Assembly (NCBI GenBank): GCA_029851415.1
Contig: CM056741.1
Span: forward strand, 88,509,282-88,573,281
Reading direction: 5' to 3'
DNA length: 64,000 bases
DNA from: Eretmocerus hayati
Taxonomy: Eukaryota > Arthropoda > Insecta > Hymenoptera > Aphelinidae
How positions within the stretch are numbered: position 1 is the stretch's first letter; the number at the start of each line of letters is the position of its first letter. The notes beneath the pieces were generated by a model that made no database searches, was not told the origin of the DNA, and saw nothing but the letters and a program-made list of their open reading frames with translations. Position numbers and translations under genes: made by a program. This document shows positions 25,700-38,860 of this stretch, piece after piece.

Positions 25700-28300
25700 T
25701 TACGACAATAAGTACAGCGACCAATGCTTTACTCGTCGGTGTATACGCGTACACTACAAAACTAAATCCTTACTCTGAGACTGCCGTAGGATCTTAGTGT
25801 TGCATCTTATATTTGCCTTTGATCTGACCATCAGATCGGGGAAACCGCTTTATTCTTCGATTGAGAAAATACCATGATAACGAGATTATTCGCATTAAGT
25901 AGAAGTTCATCGTCTGAGAGTCAGACAAAATTAATCTCACCCCGAGGACCTCACATCTTATATGTACTTCACCTAGTAGCTCCAAACGATCAGCATTGAT
26001 ATATTAGGTTAACAATAACAACGCTCGTGTGCTCTCTTACTCTGCGTAGTAACAGTGATCGTAGATTCATAAGAATTTGAAGAAACGCATGGAACCAATA
26101 TTCGCAAATTCAGCGGTATAACCTAGCGTGCATTTTACAAAACAACCATACGTCAGTGAGAATGTGACTCCTAAAATGTGCAGCCATGAAAAATGCTTGA
26201 TGTAAGGCCGAATCCCGCGTCAGGTGCAGCACTTGCTCGTGTTTAGGATTTTTCACCTTAAATTTGTTACATCTTGCTCTGAGAAAGAAATCAGCCTGGG
26301 CGTAAGGATTTATTTCTGTAGTGTAAGTAGTAACAAAGTGTTGCAATATATTTCATCATTTTTTCCCCTGATAAAGTAGCGGTAGAGCGGTATTTTACAA
26401 CCTTGGCAGAGTATGCTTTTGAAGTATTCGGTTGAGCAGTAGAAAAAATGAACAGATCTACCAATCTCATCGGCAATTGATGAAATCAATTGCTAACTAG
26501 ATCAATACTTCAAGAAGATTCCATCAGGACTTGTGGACTGATTATAGTTCATAACGAAGTGGAAAGTCTGAACTCACACTCTACCTTACATTGATTGTGG
26601 GTCGCAAATTCATGACTTAGAATTCATACTATAATTTATTATTACAATCAAGATAGTCCGGGGAGAAGTGAGCCTGGAAAGCTAGATTTGTCTGATATGA
26701 GGACCACTTTTTCCATTCACGACGAAAACGGTGGAAAATTGATTGAATTTACCAATATTCCACTGTTTTTTGACGCAAAAGGGCCCTTGGTGCAGAAAAA
26801 CCTGCTTCCCGGGCTCGTATCTTGATAGTATTTGATTAATAATGGAAAATGTGCGTTCTATAAAAATTAATGACGCCTGCTAAAGACACACCCTCATCAC
26901 ACCAAATACAAGAGAGCGAATCAGATTTTGTCGGTAACAGCTGAAAGAACGGCATGATTAGAGTGGCATTATTCAATTCGATAGATTGCTGATGACTTTG
27001 GTATCTACCATGCAGCTCAAGTATATTATTAGAGCTTTCCTTCATCCTGTTCAGGAATGGACTAGACACAAACAATCAGTATTACCTCAAATGAAAGTAC
27101 ATGGATTAATCTTAATTCAAAATTGTTCTTTCTTCAACTGAAGCAGAGCAATGATACTAAATCATGCGAATAGTGAGTCGAGCATCAGTGGTGCTTGGAA
27201 TGAGAGACCAGAATGTCTGGGTCTCCCATCTCCCTCTAATTTCTTCCATAGTTTTGTACTCACGGTATGAAATGTCTCCAGCAATTTTTCGTGCAGAGAT
27301 GTAGGTAAAACTTGAGTATTGTCGATAAAAGAACCCAGGTGGAGAGTGATAAATGGATTATATTGAAATGATGATATATATGCACCTGCATTACTACCGT
27401 TCATGTCTCTCTGTATCTGAATAGAGGGCGCATTTAGAAATGTTGCTGCAGATTCTTTCTACTTGGGTAGTACAGAACTGAAGAAATGTTGGGTGAGATT
27501 GGTGACCCATACGCTTGGAGTTCCTCCCGTCACCCCACTCAATCGATTCGTTGAAACAATAAGACTGTATTGTTTATACAAGGAACTTGAGCTGTTTAGC
27601 AATGATATTGCACTGTCTTCTAATTGAGAGATAATGATTCAGCCATTGGCTTGCAGGGGTAAAGTATATATGGTTTACATTCATCAATTCATAGAAATTG
27701 TGTTTCCAGAATCTTGAGAGTAAGAATCTGGAAAAAAGATTCTGATCAAGCTCATCTTCTTCATGTGTTCCATGACCCGATACTTTATCGCACAAGTACA
27801 TTCAGGCAAAAGTCGAATGGTTGAAGAGACTTTACGCATTGGATCTACCAATAAATATTATGCCTACACTAGAAGAAGAAAATAAACTCTATCATTCCGC
27901 TCAACATAGTACACTCCCTGCCCAGACCCCAGATTGGATAGACATAAAAGTCAATATCCGGGTGAATCAATCTCAGTCGTGTCCTACACGGTGATCAGAT
28001 TCTGAAGAATCAAATTTGAGTTGATCGGCTGATACTGTTGTTAGGGTCCTATTCATGAATGTTTGCCTGTATGGCTTCACATGATATAATTTCAAGAAAT
28101 TTCCTAGAATTATTGAAAGATGATGTAAATTTCAAAACTGATAATGGTGATATCTCACCCATACAAATTTACTTCTTGAATGATATGGAAGGAAGAATTG
28201 TCCGGCATGAAATCCTTTCCATGAGCAACATGTAATATCTGTCCTCAAAACATGTGTATTAAATATCAATCTTATTTTTAAATGTGTTCGGAGTATGCGT
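25700..28300. other. Gene-poor stretch, nothing recognised
   Basis: Moderately AT-rich. Short ORFs on the minus strand (for example 26110-26346, 27162-27404, 27574-27801) have no motif I can name. No repeat pair or RNA gene was seen. Confidence 0.4.
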
Positions 28301-28307
28301 GTTGAAG

Positions 28308-28519
28308 CCATAGACATAGAAGTATAGACTGCCGGTCCCGTATCTTCGCCGTTGACATCGAGGCTCCGCAATGAGAGTGAGAGAGACGCAACATAGGAAT
28401 CGCATGTTGAAAGCGTGCTCCTTGGAGCATGCCGTCTCGCTCACTCTCACGCAAAGGCCTATCTCTCGATGACAACGGCGAGTATACGGGACCAGCAGTC
28501 TATACTTCTATGTCTATGG
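28308..28519. mobile_element. 212-bp MITE with 6-bp target duplication
   Basis: The terminal inverted repeats begin CCATAGACATAGAAGTATAG and continue through GACTGC(T/C)GGTCCCGTAT and CGCCGTTG for about 55 bp. A second inner GAGAGTGAG pairing follows. The element is flanked on both sides by TTGAAG (28302-28307 and 28520-28525). The loop contains a short GCTCC..GGAGC hairpin. No coding capacity, so it must be mobilised by an element elsewhere. Confidence 0.85.
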
Positions 28520-29785
28520 TTGAAGCTAATACTGTCAATATGAAGGGACACGTATATATTCCACATTGGCATCAAGATCATCTCTCAATGAGTCTGAAAA
28601 ATAAGATATTTCCATTTAAATCTTGACCACCCGAACATTCATCAATCTGTGTCAGTCTCATTAGAGGAACAGATTGTCAAGTATTTTTATTTACAGGAAT
28701 TTAGTTTGATCAATCTTCAAATCTGCAAGACAATGAATAGTTCATTGATACTGAGAGCTTGTCATCAGTATTTTCAGTAAAATGAGAGTTGAAAATATTA
28801 CACAAATCCTCAAGTCAAACCTCCTTGAGATGCGGGCAGTAAGGGCAACAATGTAGATTGAAATGAGAACACATTTGGATACAAATCCACATCACTCGCT
28901 ATCCTACTTTTGTGATCAGGCAATGTACAGCTTTGATAGGAAACAACAGTAATCAGTAGTCTCTCAGGCTTTCTCATCGACTAGGTTGCTAAGAATCTAG
29001 CAGATGACTTTAAAATGTATATGACCTCTCATGAAAGCCTACACATTGTGAACTGCACAATTATGATAGTAAGATCAAGCCATTGTTAGAGCAAGCATTG
29101 GCTGTAAGAGAGTGCACGAGAAAAGAACATTTTGGCAGCAGCTTCACTGTTGAAAGTAGATAATCATCTTTACCTCTTCTCCTCGCCAATTCAAACTGTG
29201 TGTCCCTTACCTATCAGAATATCCACAGTTTTTATGCTGATCCCACGTTTAACAAGGGAATCTCCCAATTCAGCTTCATCCTTGAAAGCTTTCTGCAGAT
29301 TAGCAAGATGTGACTCGACGTTAGTTTTAGCCTTGAAGGCCTTGAGCCTCTGAATTATGAGGGTCAATCGCCACTTACCTCAGGAATTATCAAGATTTGC
29401 TCCTGCACGATTACAATCGGCTCTATCTCTGCTACAATTCCTTTTTCAGTTCTCTGTATTCCACGAAATGACAATAAAAACTCAGCGTCGACGTGCAAAC
29501 GACAAGCAGGCGCAATTGAACTCAATATGAAATACGCGAAGACGCATGAAGACGCGTGAGGTGAGGTTAGGTGCGCGCCCTCTCCTTTTCTTTCTACCTC
29601 GAGCTTCGAGAAAATTCGACACAGCGTTAGAGAAGACACATCATTTCTTTCTAGCAAGAAGTGAATGTTACCCCTAGTTGAAGTGAAAGCTCCTCAGAGG
29701 GGATTTTCTCTCGACTCACAGGTACCTTTACCTCTAAGACGAATTCCCTCTAAGCATCGAGGTACGCATTACCTCTAAGGGATTT

Positions 29786-30575
29786 TGTGCTGGGTCCACA
29801 TTGAATTCAGCACAAACTCTCATATCTCCGCCGGAAGTTACCCTAAGGAGATAATCAAAACGGATTCTGAGAGCAATAAATTAGCAATAGAATATAAGCT
29901 AACTTAGGTTTCGATAGGTCTACAAAAACCTAATGTTTGTGCTGGCTCCACATTCAATTCAGCACAAACTCTCATATCGTCGCCGGAAGTTTCTCTAAGG
30001 GGATGATCGAAACGGATTCTGAGAGCAATAAATTAGCAATAAAATATAAGCTAAGTTAGGTTTCGATGGGTTCACAATAACCTAATGTTTGAGCTGGCTC
30101 CACATTGAATTCAGCACAAACTCTCATATCTCCGCCGGAAAGTACCCTAAGAAGATGATCGAAACGGATTCTGAGAGCAATAAATTAGCAATAAAATATA
30201 AGCTAACTTAGGTTTCGATAGGTCTACAAAAACCTAATGTTTGTGCTGGCTCCACATTGAATTCAAGCACAAACTCTCATATCACCACCGGAAGTTTCTC
30301 TAAGGGGATGATCGAAACGGATTCCGAGAGCAATAAATTAGCAATAAGATATAAGCTAAGTTAGGTTTCGATGGGTCCACAATAACCTAATGTTTGTGCT
30401 GGCTCCACATTGAATTCAGCACAAACTCTCATATCTCCGCCGGAAGTTGACCTAAGAGGATGATCGAAACGGATTCTGAGAGCAATGAATTAGAAATGAA
30501 ATATGAGCTAAAATAGATTTCGATAGGTCGACAAAAACCTAATGTTTGTGCTGGGTCCACACTGAACTCAGCACA
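29786..30575. repeat. ~153-bp tandem repeat, about five copies
   Basis: The phrase TGTTTG(T/A)GCTGG(C/G)TCCACA recurs near 29935, 30089, 30237, 30391 and 30542. Between occurrences each unit carries CTCATATC(T/G)CCGCCGGAA, GATCGAAACGGATTC(T/C)GAGAG and AATAAATTAGCAATA. Divergence is modest. A degenerate extra piece continues to about 30700. CCTCTAAGGG-rich sequence borders the array on the left. Confidence 0.85.
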
Positions 30576-30719
30576 AACACTAATAACTCGAGAAAATGAA
30601 GGGCGGTAAATTCCGCGATACAGCAATAAATTAGCATTAAAAAAGCAATAAAATATCAGATATTTGATTTTTGTTTGTGCGGAAATGTTTGTGCTGAGCT
30701 CAGGCACCCGTAGATACTT

Positions 30720-31920
30720 CAGGGGAAGAAAACATGGACACTATGGGGCTCCGCCCGATGCTGATGTGGAAATTTATGATCTTATCGAATGATTCCTGGA
30801 TCATTGGTGCATTTTTGAACAACGTAAAGACTATGAGTCAGGAGTGAAGGATCGTTCAGTCGGGAATACTGGATACGAAATACTTTCTGATGGACGAAAT
30901 AGTTTTCAAGAGATAGCCATACCACAATTAGAGTCTGTCCGACATTTTGATGCCAGGTGAAGTGATTATTTTGTTCAGTGATAAGGTCAAAAGTCATGTG
31001 GTTACATCTGACAACAAATCCGATGGAAGGCCGCAGATCGAACAAGTTACGAAAAAAAATCGATTGGGCCCCGTACAGTTTGGGGTTCATTTGAACATGT
31101 ACCACTAAGACTCTTCGCCAGAAACTAGTCAAGACGTTAGTTCAATCCCATCTAGATGAAAGCGCAGTGATTTGCCTTGGCGCAGCAGACAAGAAATGAA
31201 CGCGTCTCAACTATTGAACAATCCCTGTTTGAGTTACATCCTTGACGTGAAGAGGAGTGAGCACATCACCCCGTACAGGGAGGGACCGCGTTGGCTACAT
31301 TCAGACTCTCGTGGTCTTTACTTCGCAGCTAGCATTATGTATAGAATCATGGGAATAAAAAAAGCTTGATTTTTTGGCTGCAATGATCACCAAGGATCAG
31401 CGCAAGCCGACCAGCTGGCATGATGTGTGGGGAATTCATCATCCCGAGAGTCGAGATAGAATCGACTGAACGCTCACTTTAGCACCAAAGTGCTTGACCC
31501 TCAACTTTTTTCTAACTTCTCCCGCGTCACTATCATCATTTAAACGATCACCACGAGGTGGAGATCTGATTGATATTGGTCATAATTATGCATGAAACTG
31601 TATGTGTTCTCGCTAATAGGCACGATGAAGGTGTATCTTATCTCGATCAGAGTCGTATTTTGATGTGATGCCAGCCACCTCTGATAATCGTAGGACTCTA
31701 TTTCGAAGTTGAGTATCTAATCAATCAAGATTTGCCATGAAGGAAACACATCGAAATCCTCAATTCTGACACAGGATGGACCACCACATTTCGTCAAAAT
31801 ATGCCTTTGAATCTCCTCCATCACCGTGTAATTCACCAGACCGCAATTCGACAGCAATACAGTCGCTCACTTTATGGGTATCATAATGAGACAAAGAGCT
31901 GACATTGACAGTTGTACTCA
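30720..31920. other. No recognised gene
   Basis: Overlapping short ORFs, including a minus-strand frame at 30782-31132, have no motif I can place. Further EFR3-like exons might be expected here if the gene at 31.9-32.6 kb continued, but I could not find any. Confidence 0.35.
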
Positions 31921-31921
31921 C

Positions 31922-32571
31922 CTGTTCTGTGTGGAGCTAGTCATATACAGTGAATTGTGTTGGAGTTTGGAAGTTTCCAAACCAAGTCCTCTCAAATATT
32001 CCATGACAATGTTCTGATCAATAAGGATCTGACTTCGAATTTGTGGAAGTGGTGGCATATCATGTACCCAATGTTCTCCCGGTAACAAGGATGGCGATTC
32101 TTTGAGTCGGGTCTCAATGATCTAGAAAGCACAAGGAAGAATTGAGAGGAGCCAGTTCACGTGGAATTCATCGCGAATCATCAATAATCTACTTGGTCGC
32201 AAACACATACCTTGATCCCATATTCAACCAGATTTGGTGTGTCACAAACCCGTGCAACTAGGATGAATAGGCTGATGACGATGACATGCAATCTGGACTT
32301 CGCATCATTACTAATTTGAGTATTCTTAACCGCAAGGTCTTGGATACTGATGATTAGTCTCATGAACTCGAGGACAGTTTCCTCGGAAGCTAGCTCCACT
32401 ATCATGAGAGCGAACGTTGAATAGATTGATTCCATATTCTCAATCTTGTTATTCGGTAGTCCCAAGGAATCATATAAAGACATGTAGATTTCAGATCCAT
32501 TTTTCTTGATGAATAGCAAGTCTGACCTGGATGCTTTCTCGATGGCGATATCAAGTTCTAGAACGTCCACA
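31922..32571 (-). pseudogene. EFR3-like gene fragment, two exons
   Basis: Two minus-strand coding exons have clean splice sites: 32571-32211 (acceptor TTCATTCCAG, donor GTATGT) and 32121-31922 (acceptor TTTCTAG, donor GTGAGT), in compatible phase. The peptide contains ELASEETVLEFMRLIISIQD, then LHVIVISLFILVARV, NLVEYGIK, and IIETRLKESPSLLPGEHW followed by LIDQNIVMEYLRGLGLE. These match the C-terminal helical region of EFR3 (Drosophila rolling blackout), a membrane-associated scaffold for PI4-kinase at the plasma membrane. I found no further exons on either side within the window, so this is either a long-intron gene passing through or a duplicated fragment. Confidence 0.55.
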
Positions 32572-33029
32572 CTGGAATGAATTGGATGCAATATCAACCC
32601 GTGGAGCTAGTTACTTTGCGTTGCTCTCTTAAATAGAATCTCCATATGGACATTTCATTGATCATCGATCATAGTCCCCCTCAATGCCACTCATGCGGGA
32701 AAATGAGTAGAGACATCATAGCTACAATCAAATGATGGCTCCACAGAGGACTGATGGTCAGGGAGGCGGAAACGGAATCATCAACAGATTCACCATGCGT
32801 GTGAGTCTGGAGAGGATCCATAGACTGGAGTGATTCAAGTTATTCTTGAACCTCAAAATGTCATAGCTTTGTTTCGACTCACAAGTCACGCTACAGGATC
32901 CAGCGAAGGGATGTGTGATTCATAACAATGATAAGCAGAAGAAGTTCAATTTTCCACGAAGGACTCAATAATGCTCTTGGAATGGTCGAGAAACTTTATT
33001 TTTTAAGGTATGATTTGGGTCCTTGAGAA

Positions 33030-33118
33030 TCTTTGAGACAGACACAGGCCAAGACACGTACACACAGGCACATGGAGACAGAGGCACAAACACAAACACA
33101 CAAATACACACGAGGATC
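33030..33118. repeat. ACACA-rich low-complexity tract
   Basis: Degenerate CACACA/ACAGAGGC repeats directly upstream of the LINE fragment. Confidence 0.7.
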
Positions 33119-33225
33119 AGGATCCCGATGAAGGGTTTTTGACTGTTGGCCCTAACCCGGGTGCTTCACGATTCCGGAGGTAGCATCCAGAAGGAAGACC
33201 AGGATCAAGCAAATGCACAAAAGAA

Positions 33226-34540
33226 TTGCCACTTCATTTCTCCATGCTCTTTCCTATTCATCTATTTAAATTCATGGGCGAAATAGCCCTGATTAAAATT
33301 AGGTACACGGAGGAGATGGAAGTCGAATATGAGATGGATGGAATTATATACAATCATAGAGATATTTTTACAATCATACACACGCTAGCATGTGCAGATA
33401 CTGGCATTGCTAGTCAGCAACGAAGGAGGAATAGAAAAGATGCTGACTCTGGAAAGATACTTTATATGACGTTGGACGTAGACGAGTCCAAGATACTATA
33501 TTTCTGCGAGGAAGACCGAGGGAGACAGAGAAGAGAATGGAAATGGGAAGACGAAGAGATTGAAGAAGTAGATGAATTTGGATATCTAGGATACATGTCC
33601 ATAACAAACAACGAAAACGGAGCGCATATTGAAGAGGTTATCAGGAGAGCAGCTGAGATGATGGCACAAATATGGGGGATAGGAGAAAGGGAATCTGGAA
33701 GTGACTGGAGGAGGAGACTGATAATGTTCAATACGTTGAGTACCTTCATAAACGGAGTAGAAATCTGGGGCTGACAAGAGAAGGAGGGACTAGAAGCGTT
33801 ACAGGCAAAATACATCAGGCGGACCCTAGGGCTAGTTAGATGCACCCCAAAGAACATAGTTCTAGAAGAGACTGTAGTAGATTCAATCAGTCTGGAGGCA
33901 GGAGTAAGAGCCCTGAAGTACCAAAGAAAAGATGAAGAAAGGAACAGGAATCGCGATACTGAGAGAAAGTAGGGAGGGAATGGGAAAACAACTAGAATGG
34001 AGAAAGACCAGATGAGGCAAGGGAACGGCAAATTTGCTTGCATGAGGAGAATCGCAAGAATGGCGAATGGGAGCTGCAGAAAAAAGGAAAAAACATGGTC
34101 GAAAGCTGGAGGAAGATGGCAGGAGAGAAGAAAAAAGTCAGAGTATGGAGAAATCATAAACTCAAAATCGGCGGCAAGATGTAGGAATAGATTATTGGAA
34201 CCGGACCAAAATACCTGGAAATGCAAGGAAATAGGATGAAAGTGAGTCCGATTGCGAGAATCAGGTGTTGCAACAGAGAGAAACTGGGTAGAGGGAGAAA
34301 AGAAAATTTGCAAGGTGTGTGGGTGGGAACACGAGACGTGGGAGCATATTACGAGAGAATGCTCCACACGGACAGAACTAGGAGACGATGCGATCATGCT
34401 CAGAGATGGAGAAGGTGTGAAGTAGATGAAGAGGGCGCTTGAAAAGAGGAAAAAAGTACAACGACAGTTTACATATATGTTTATGAGGGATAGCTGTAGA
34501 AGAACACTTATTATTATTCTCATCAAATCTCAAGGAAAGA
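33226..34540 (+). pseudogene. LINE reverse-transcriptase C-terminal remnant
   Basis: The plus-strand frame 33226-33774 contains EWKWEDEEIEEVDEFGYLGY, then EEVIRRAAEMMAQIWGIGER and INGVEIWG, the thumb and C-terminal region typical of insect non-LTR retrotransposons. After a TGA at 33772 the homology continues (ALQAKYIRRTLGLVRCTP) with frameshifts. Near 34310-34370 a Cys/His cluster (KVCGWE, WEH, REC) matches the usual zinc motif at the end of such proteins. The 5' part, including the catalytic YADD region, is absent or unrecognisable. A long minus-strand ORF over the same interval is an antisense shadow. Confidence 0.75.
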
Positions 34541-34617
34541 AGTATGGATGAGCCTAGTGGAGTCAACTACATGTAGGGCACCATTACACAAGGGCATCAT
34601 TATTGACAGACAGAAAG

Positions 34618-34620
<3 letters not shown>

Positions 34621-34694
<74 letters not shown>
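34621..34694. repeat. (TG)n microsatellite
   Basis: About 37 uninterrupted TG units directly between the LINE remnant and the outer arm of the inverted-repeat element. Confidence 0.98.
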
Positions 34695-34695
<1 letters not shown>

Positions 34696-36496
34696 CATTT
34701 CGGAACATTTCGCCGAATGCCTGCACCAGGAGGTCTGAAAAGAATCCCGAAAAACTTATTCGTGTTAGTACCATGTTAACATTGTGGAAATTTTGAATTT
34801 TCAACGGGACCTCCGTGGACCGTAGGGCCTATAAGAAGTCTTTTTTTAGCACCTTGCCAGCTCATTTCCGGAAGATCATAACTCCAACTGAACTCAACAT
34901 TTTCGAACGTACCTCGGTGCATTTTTTTCCTTAAGACTAGGACTATCAAGAAAAAATTGTCCAAGATCGATACTTGAGCCTAGCAATTTCTAGGAGTTAT
35001 TTGCTGAGAGCACATTTGAGCGATTTTTGGGCTGGTTCCAAAATGATGTAGCTCCCACTAGACATGTGATAATCGACTCTCACTTGGGGTCATTTTCAAG
35101 GTCTCGAGGAAAGCTACAAGTTGACCACTGGTAGAAGTCGGTTATCGGACTTTTCATGGGAGTTACAGTCGTTACAAGTTGAGCAGTTGTAGGAATGTCA
35201 AACTTTGAGCTGAATTCGAAAAAATTGTTTTTTCTCCTTCGACCCCAAACCTAAGCGAATATATTTTCTTATACGAATACTACCAGATAGAACAATAATC
35301 TGGGTGAGATATTGAGATCTCGATTTCATTTGGCCAATTCAAAACACCCTATTTCGTTTTTTTGCTTAAAACGACCTCACTGTATGTCTCGTATATGAGG
35401 AAATCTACCGAACCTTTAGCTTTTGGACCATCCGAGGAAAAAAAATATTTTTCTCCTCGTCGGTTTTGAAACCAATTCCATAGAGTTTTGGTACATCTTA
35501 AATGTAAAAGCAAGTTAAGCCCACCATTTTTGGAAGATATTAATACCCTGAGAACAATGAGGTGGAATTGGTCCATCAGGTTTTCGTCACAATAAAAGGC
35601 TCTCTGAATAGATGGATCGGAAATAGTGCAGTATGATGGTTGATCAAGTTGTTGTTCTACCCGTTCAATCGAATTCTATTCCCAGAATTGAATTCCTCTT
35701 CCCGTTATACTCATCAAATTTCACTTCTCCTGCGTCCACAGAACTGTCGGAGGGATATGAATTTTTCACTCTTCCAAAGCTTTCTTGCTGAAATTATGAT
35801 CAGCTGCCAGTTTGAAAATGATGTGAAAACTTCATACAAAGTCGACAGCTAGAATTTAGACCTGTTACGTGCATCTCTTTCGTCTGGAAGAATCAGCTTT
35901 CAAAGGCTGAACAATTTTCCCGAACTTCTCTTTCAAATAACAATCGTTATAGGCACCTCATTGAAGTGCATAGTAGTTCATCATACGTCAAAGTAAAATG
36001 GGCAATAGGATTCGGGAGTGACATCTGTTCATCATCCGAATAACGAAGGTTCATGTTTCTTTTCGAAGCGGTGGTCGTGACAAATTTCGCAAGTTTAACG
36101 TCACACATCTTCGGCCAGAATAATGTGTCGCTATCAAACGAAGTGGCATTTTGTTCGTCTATTCTTACTCTCCAATTTCTCACCACCCGATTCATCCTAG
36201 CTCGGATGTTATTTTTCCTTTATACGAAAAGGTGGAGGAAGTGAGTATTTTCCAGAAAGTGAGTTACACTCTTAGCATGGGAGCGCGACTCTGACCAGGT
36301 ACCTGAGTTGCTATCAGGACGAATGTTTTATGATTGAATGACGTTTGAAGAATCACATAAGATTTTCTGAGATTTTTTGGAACAGTGTTATTTTCTTCAC
36401 AGGCTCGGGAGTATCGGAAGTCGAGTCAGTTACATTGAAAAAGTGCAAAATCGGACGATATTCCAACTCTTATCGAGAATACTACGCACTCTTTCA

Positions 36497-37800
36497 GCGC
36501 GAATCAGCTAGGGTAGCTGAAAATCAGCTAGTGATAGCTGATTTCGTCAGCTAACGTGAACGGATTTTCACTGATTCAATCAGCTAATACAGAGGGTGAT
36601 GAACGATGATATACACTGTTCGAGAATGTTTTTCCTCGCGCACTGGGTGTCACGTGATAAATGTTTGGCTTTGGTAACCTACAATCGTTCGTGCAGTGCA
36701 GTGGGATCCATTTGATTACCCGATTCCTAAGTCCGAAGTAGTGCGTCTGAAGAGGGGCACCTGTATCAAAAGTGAGCCACCTGTATCGAAAGTGGGTAAC
36801 CCAGATCGAAAATGGGCCACTTGAATCGAAAGTGGGCCACCTGGATGGGAAGTGAGCCACCTGGATCGAAAAAGGCGACCTGGATTGAAAAGGGGGCCAC
36901 CTGTATCCAAAGCTGGACCCCAGTGGCTAAGGCGGGCCATCTGCGCGCGGTAAAAAATTTCTCCGAAAAACTTCAGCCAGTTGGTTGAATGAAAACTTCA
37001 ACCAATCTGACTGATTCTACCTGTGGATTATGAAAATAACAGTTGAATGCCCAGCCACAATCTGTCTGTGCGGTTCCCGTATATCGGGTTACCTTTGTAG
37101 AAGGAGCATAATGTGATAGGTGGTCATATGGGTGGATGTGGATGGATGGATGATGGGTAATGGGTGGATCGCGCATATATCGATTTCACGCCGTGCTGAA
37201 TTTTCTCGCAAATTCTGCAAATTTTCGCGGCCAGCGTACAATAGTGTTCTTCAGAAGCTCTCTCTTACATTAATTAATCCAATCCTGAGCAATAAAGGAG
37301 CTTCATTACCGATTTAAAGAGAAGTATGAATGAAATAAGGTTCATTTGCGAATTCTTAACTTTTCAAATTGATTTTCATTGCGCAAAATCAGTCCTAGAA
37401 AAGTTAGCTGAGATTCCAGCTATGTTAGCTGACTGAATCAGTTATTATAAGCTGATATGTCAGTCGACGGCATTTTACTGACACGAATAGCTACTGTAGC
37501 TGAATTTCAGCTACATTAGCTGATTTTCAGCTACAATCACTGATTAATAGCTGATTATAATCAGCTATATAGGGCCTCTCGTGGCACGGAATGAGTAAAT
37601 ATCTAACGAATACGGCCTAGTTCGTCGTGACTTGGTATGGAGAAGTCGTTAATGTGTTCATGTCGATATTAGAACCCCGATTCGTGAAGTTTTTTCACCA
37701 GAATTATCGATTTAATCGTGATTTTAGTGTTTGCTGATTTGATCAGCAGTTTCACGACCCATGGGAGAAATAGCTGATATTTCAGCTATGTATCAGCTGT
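36497..37800. repeat. AGCTGA/TCAGCT-rich clusters
   Basis: Dense, irregularly spaced copies of TCAGCTA and TAGCTGA in both orientations occur at 36497-36590, 37408-37580 and 37740-37800. They flank a stretch that also holds a minisatellite. No coding potential; they resemble subterminal repeats of a degraded element. Confidence 0.6.
36757..36918. repeat. ~20-bp minisatellite
   Basis: About eight diverged copies of a unit close to GTGGGCCACCTGGATCGAAA. Copies vary at GG/GT, GGAT/GTAT and the A-run. Confidence 0.85.
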
Positions 37801-37955
37801 TTCATGATGGAAGAGCACGTGTCATTAAAATCGGTAAAGCACCATCCTGGGAACTATGAAAACCATCTGAAAAACATTTCCCCAGGGCGTGAAAGTCCCG
37901 ATCTCATTGAAATACTGAAGAGTACGCTAAAATCCAAAGGTACTATAGATTTCCT

Positions 37956-38622
37956 CACATGCTTCCATCTGAACTAATGTGCACCAATCTGTGTGCGATC
38001 ACTCTCTAATGTGCCTCCAAATATGCGTGAAAACTTCCGGAGGCGAGCCTGGAGCTAAATGCGAACAGAAGGTTCTATTTCACGAGTTGGGAATGGGCTT
38101 TACTTCGTCTATTTGGACGCAGGCGAGGGTGAGTGGGAACTCACTCATTCTAGTTCAGAAATGAGATAAGCGCCTAAATAGGGATACAAAAATGTTTTTC
38201 CCACTCGAAATGACTATTTAAACACGTTCTCATGATCGATTCAGCTATTATCCATCGTCTGAAGCTACTCCATCGAAAAACATGTAACTAAAGTGTTTCC
38301 TAGTCTGAGAGCAAGTATCAATATCTTGGAGCCAAACTGACCCCAAAATCGTGTTTAGGTGATCATTCTGAGTCAGAAAACCATGTTTCTATCCCTATTT
38401 TAGCCTCTCGTCTCCTTTTTCAAGCTCGAATGAGTGAAATCCCACTCACACTCGCCTGCGTCCAAATAGACGAAATAATGCCCATTTTTGATTCGTAAGA
38501 TAAAGCCTCCTGCTTGCAGCGAGCTCGAGGCTCGCCTCCGGAAGTTTCCCACATATTCGGGGGTACATCGGAGAGTAATCTCTCACAGATTGATGCACAT
38601 TAGTTCAGATTGAAGCATATGA
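37956..38622. repeat. Foldback element, ~275-bp arms
   Basis: Arms at about 37956-38236 and 38352-38622 are reverse complements with small indels. Shared blocks: CTGAACTAATGTGCA, AACTTCCGGAGGCGAGCCT, CGTCTATTTGGACGCAGGCG and CTCACTCATTC. No coding sequence. It sits about 240 bp left of the Polinton. Confidence 0.8.
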
Positions 38623-38854
38623 TTATTTCTCTGGTTGCTGAAAATCGTTGAAAAATGGAAAATGAAAGCCGGTCAACGCACACCTGGGACCTCTTGCTCA
38701 CGTATTTGCGTAGTATTGGGAGTTACAGATCCATTATCAAAACTCATATCGCGTTGGTGGCATCACCAAAATCACGTTAACGAGTCGAGCTTTGAGTAAT
38801 AATACATTTGGCAAGATTCATAATTTCAACGAATGCCTCGAGCTTTTCGTAGCT

Positions 38855-38860
38855 CCGTAC
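38855..38860. repeat. Polinton target-site duplication, left copy
   Basis: CCGTAC directly precedes the left terminus. The identical CCGTAC follows the right terminus at 58901-58906. A 6-bp duplication is the known Polinton target-site length. Confidence 0.85.

Noticed and set aside
29183..29657. Possible two-exon gene on the minus strand
   Set aside because: The two coding-looking pieces would need an intron of only about 29 bp, and neither matches a family I know.
33462..34526. 354-residue minus-strand ORF
   Set aside because: It is antisense to a recognisable LINE reverse-transcriptase fragment on the plus strand and has a low-complexity Ser/Phe/Leu composition.
34523..34804. ORFs with long Thr-His or Cys-Val runs
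   Set aside because: Translation of the TG microsatellite.
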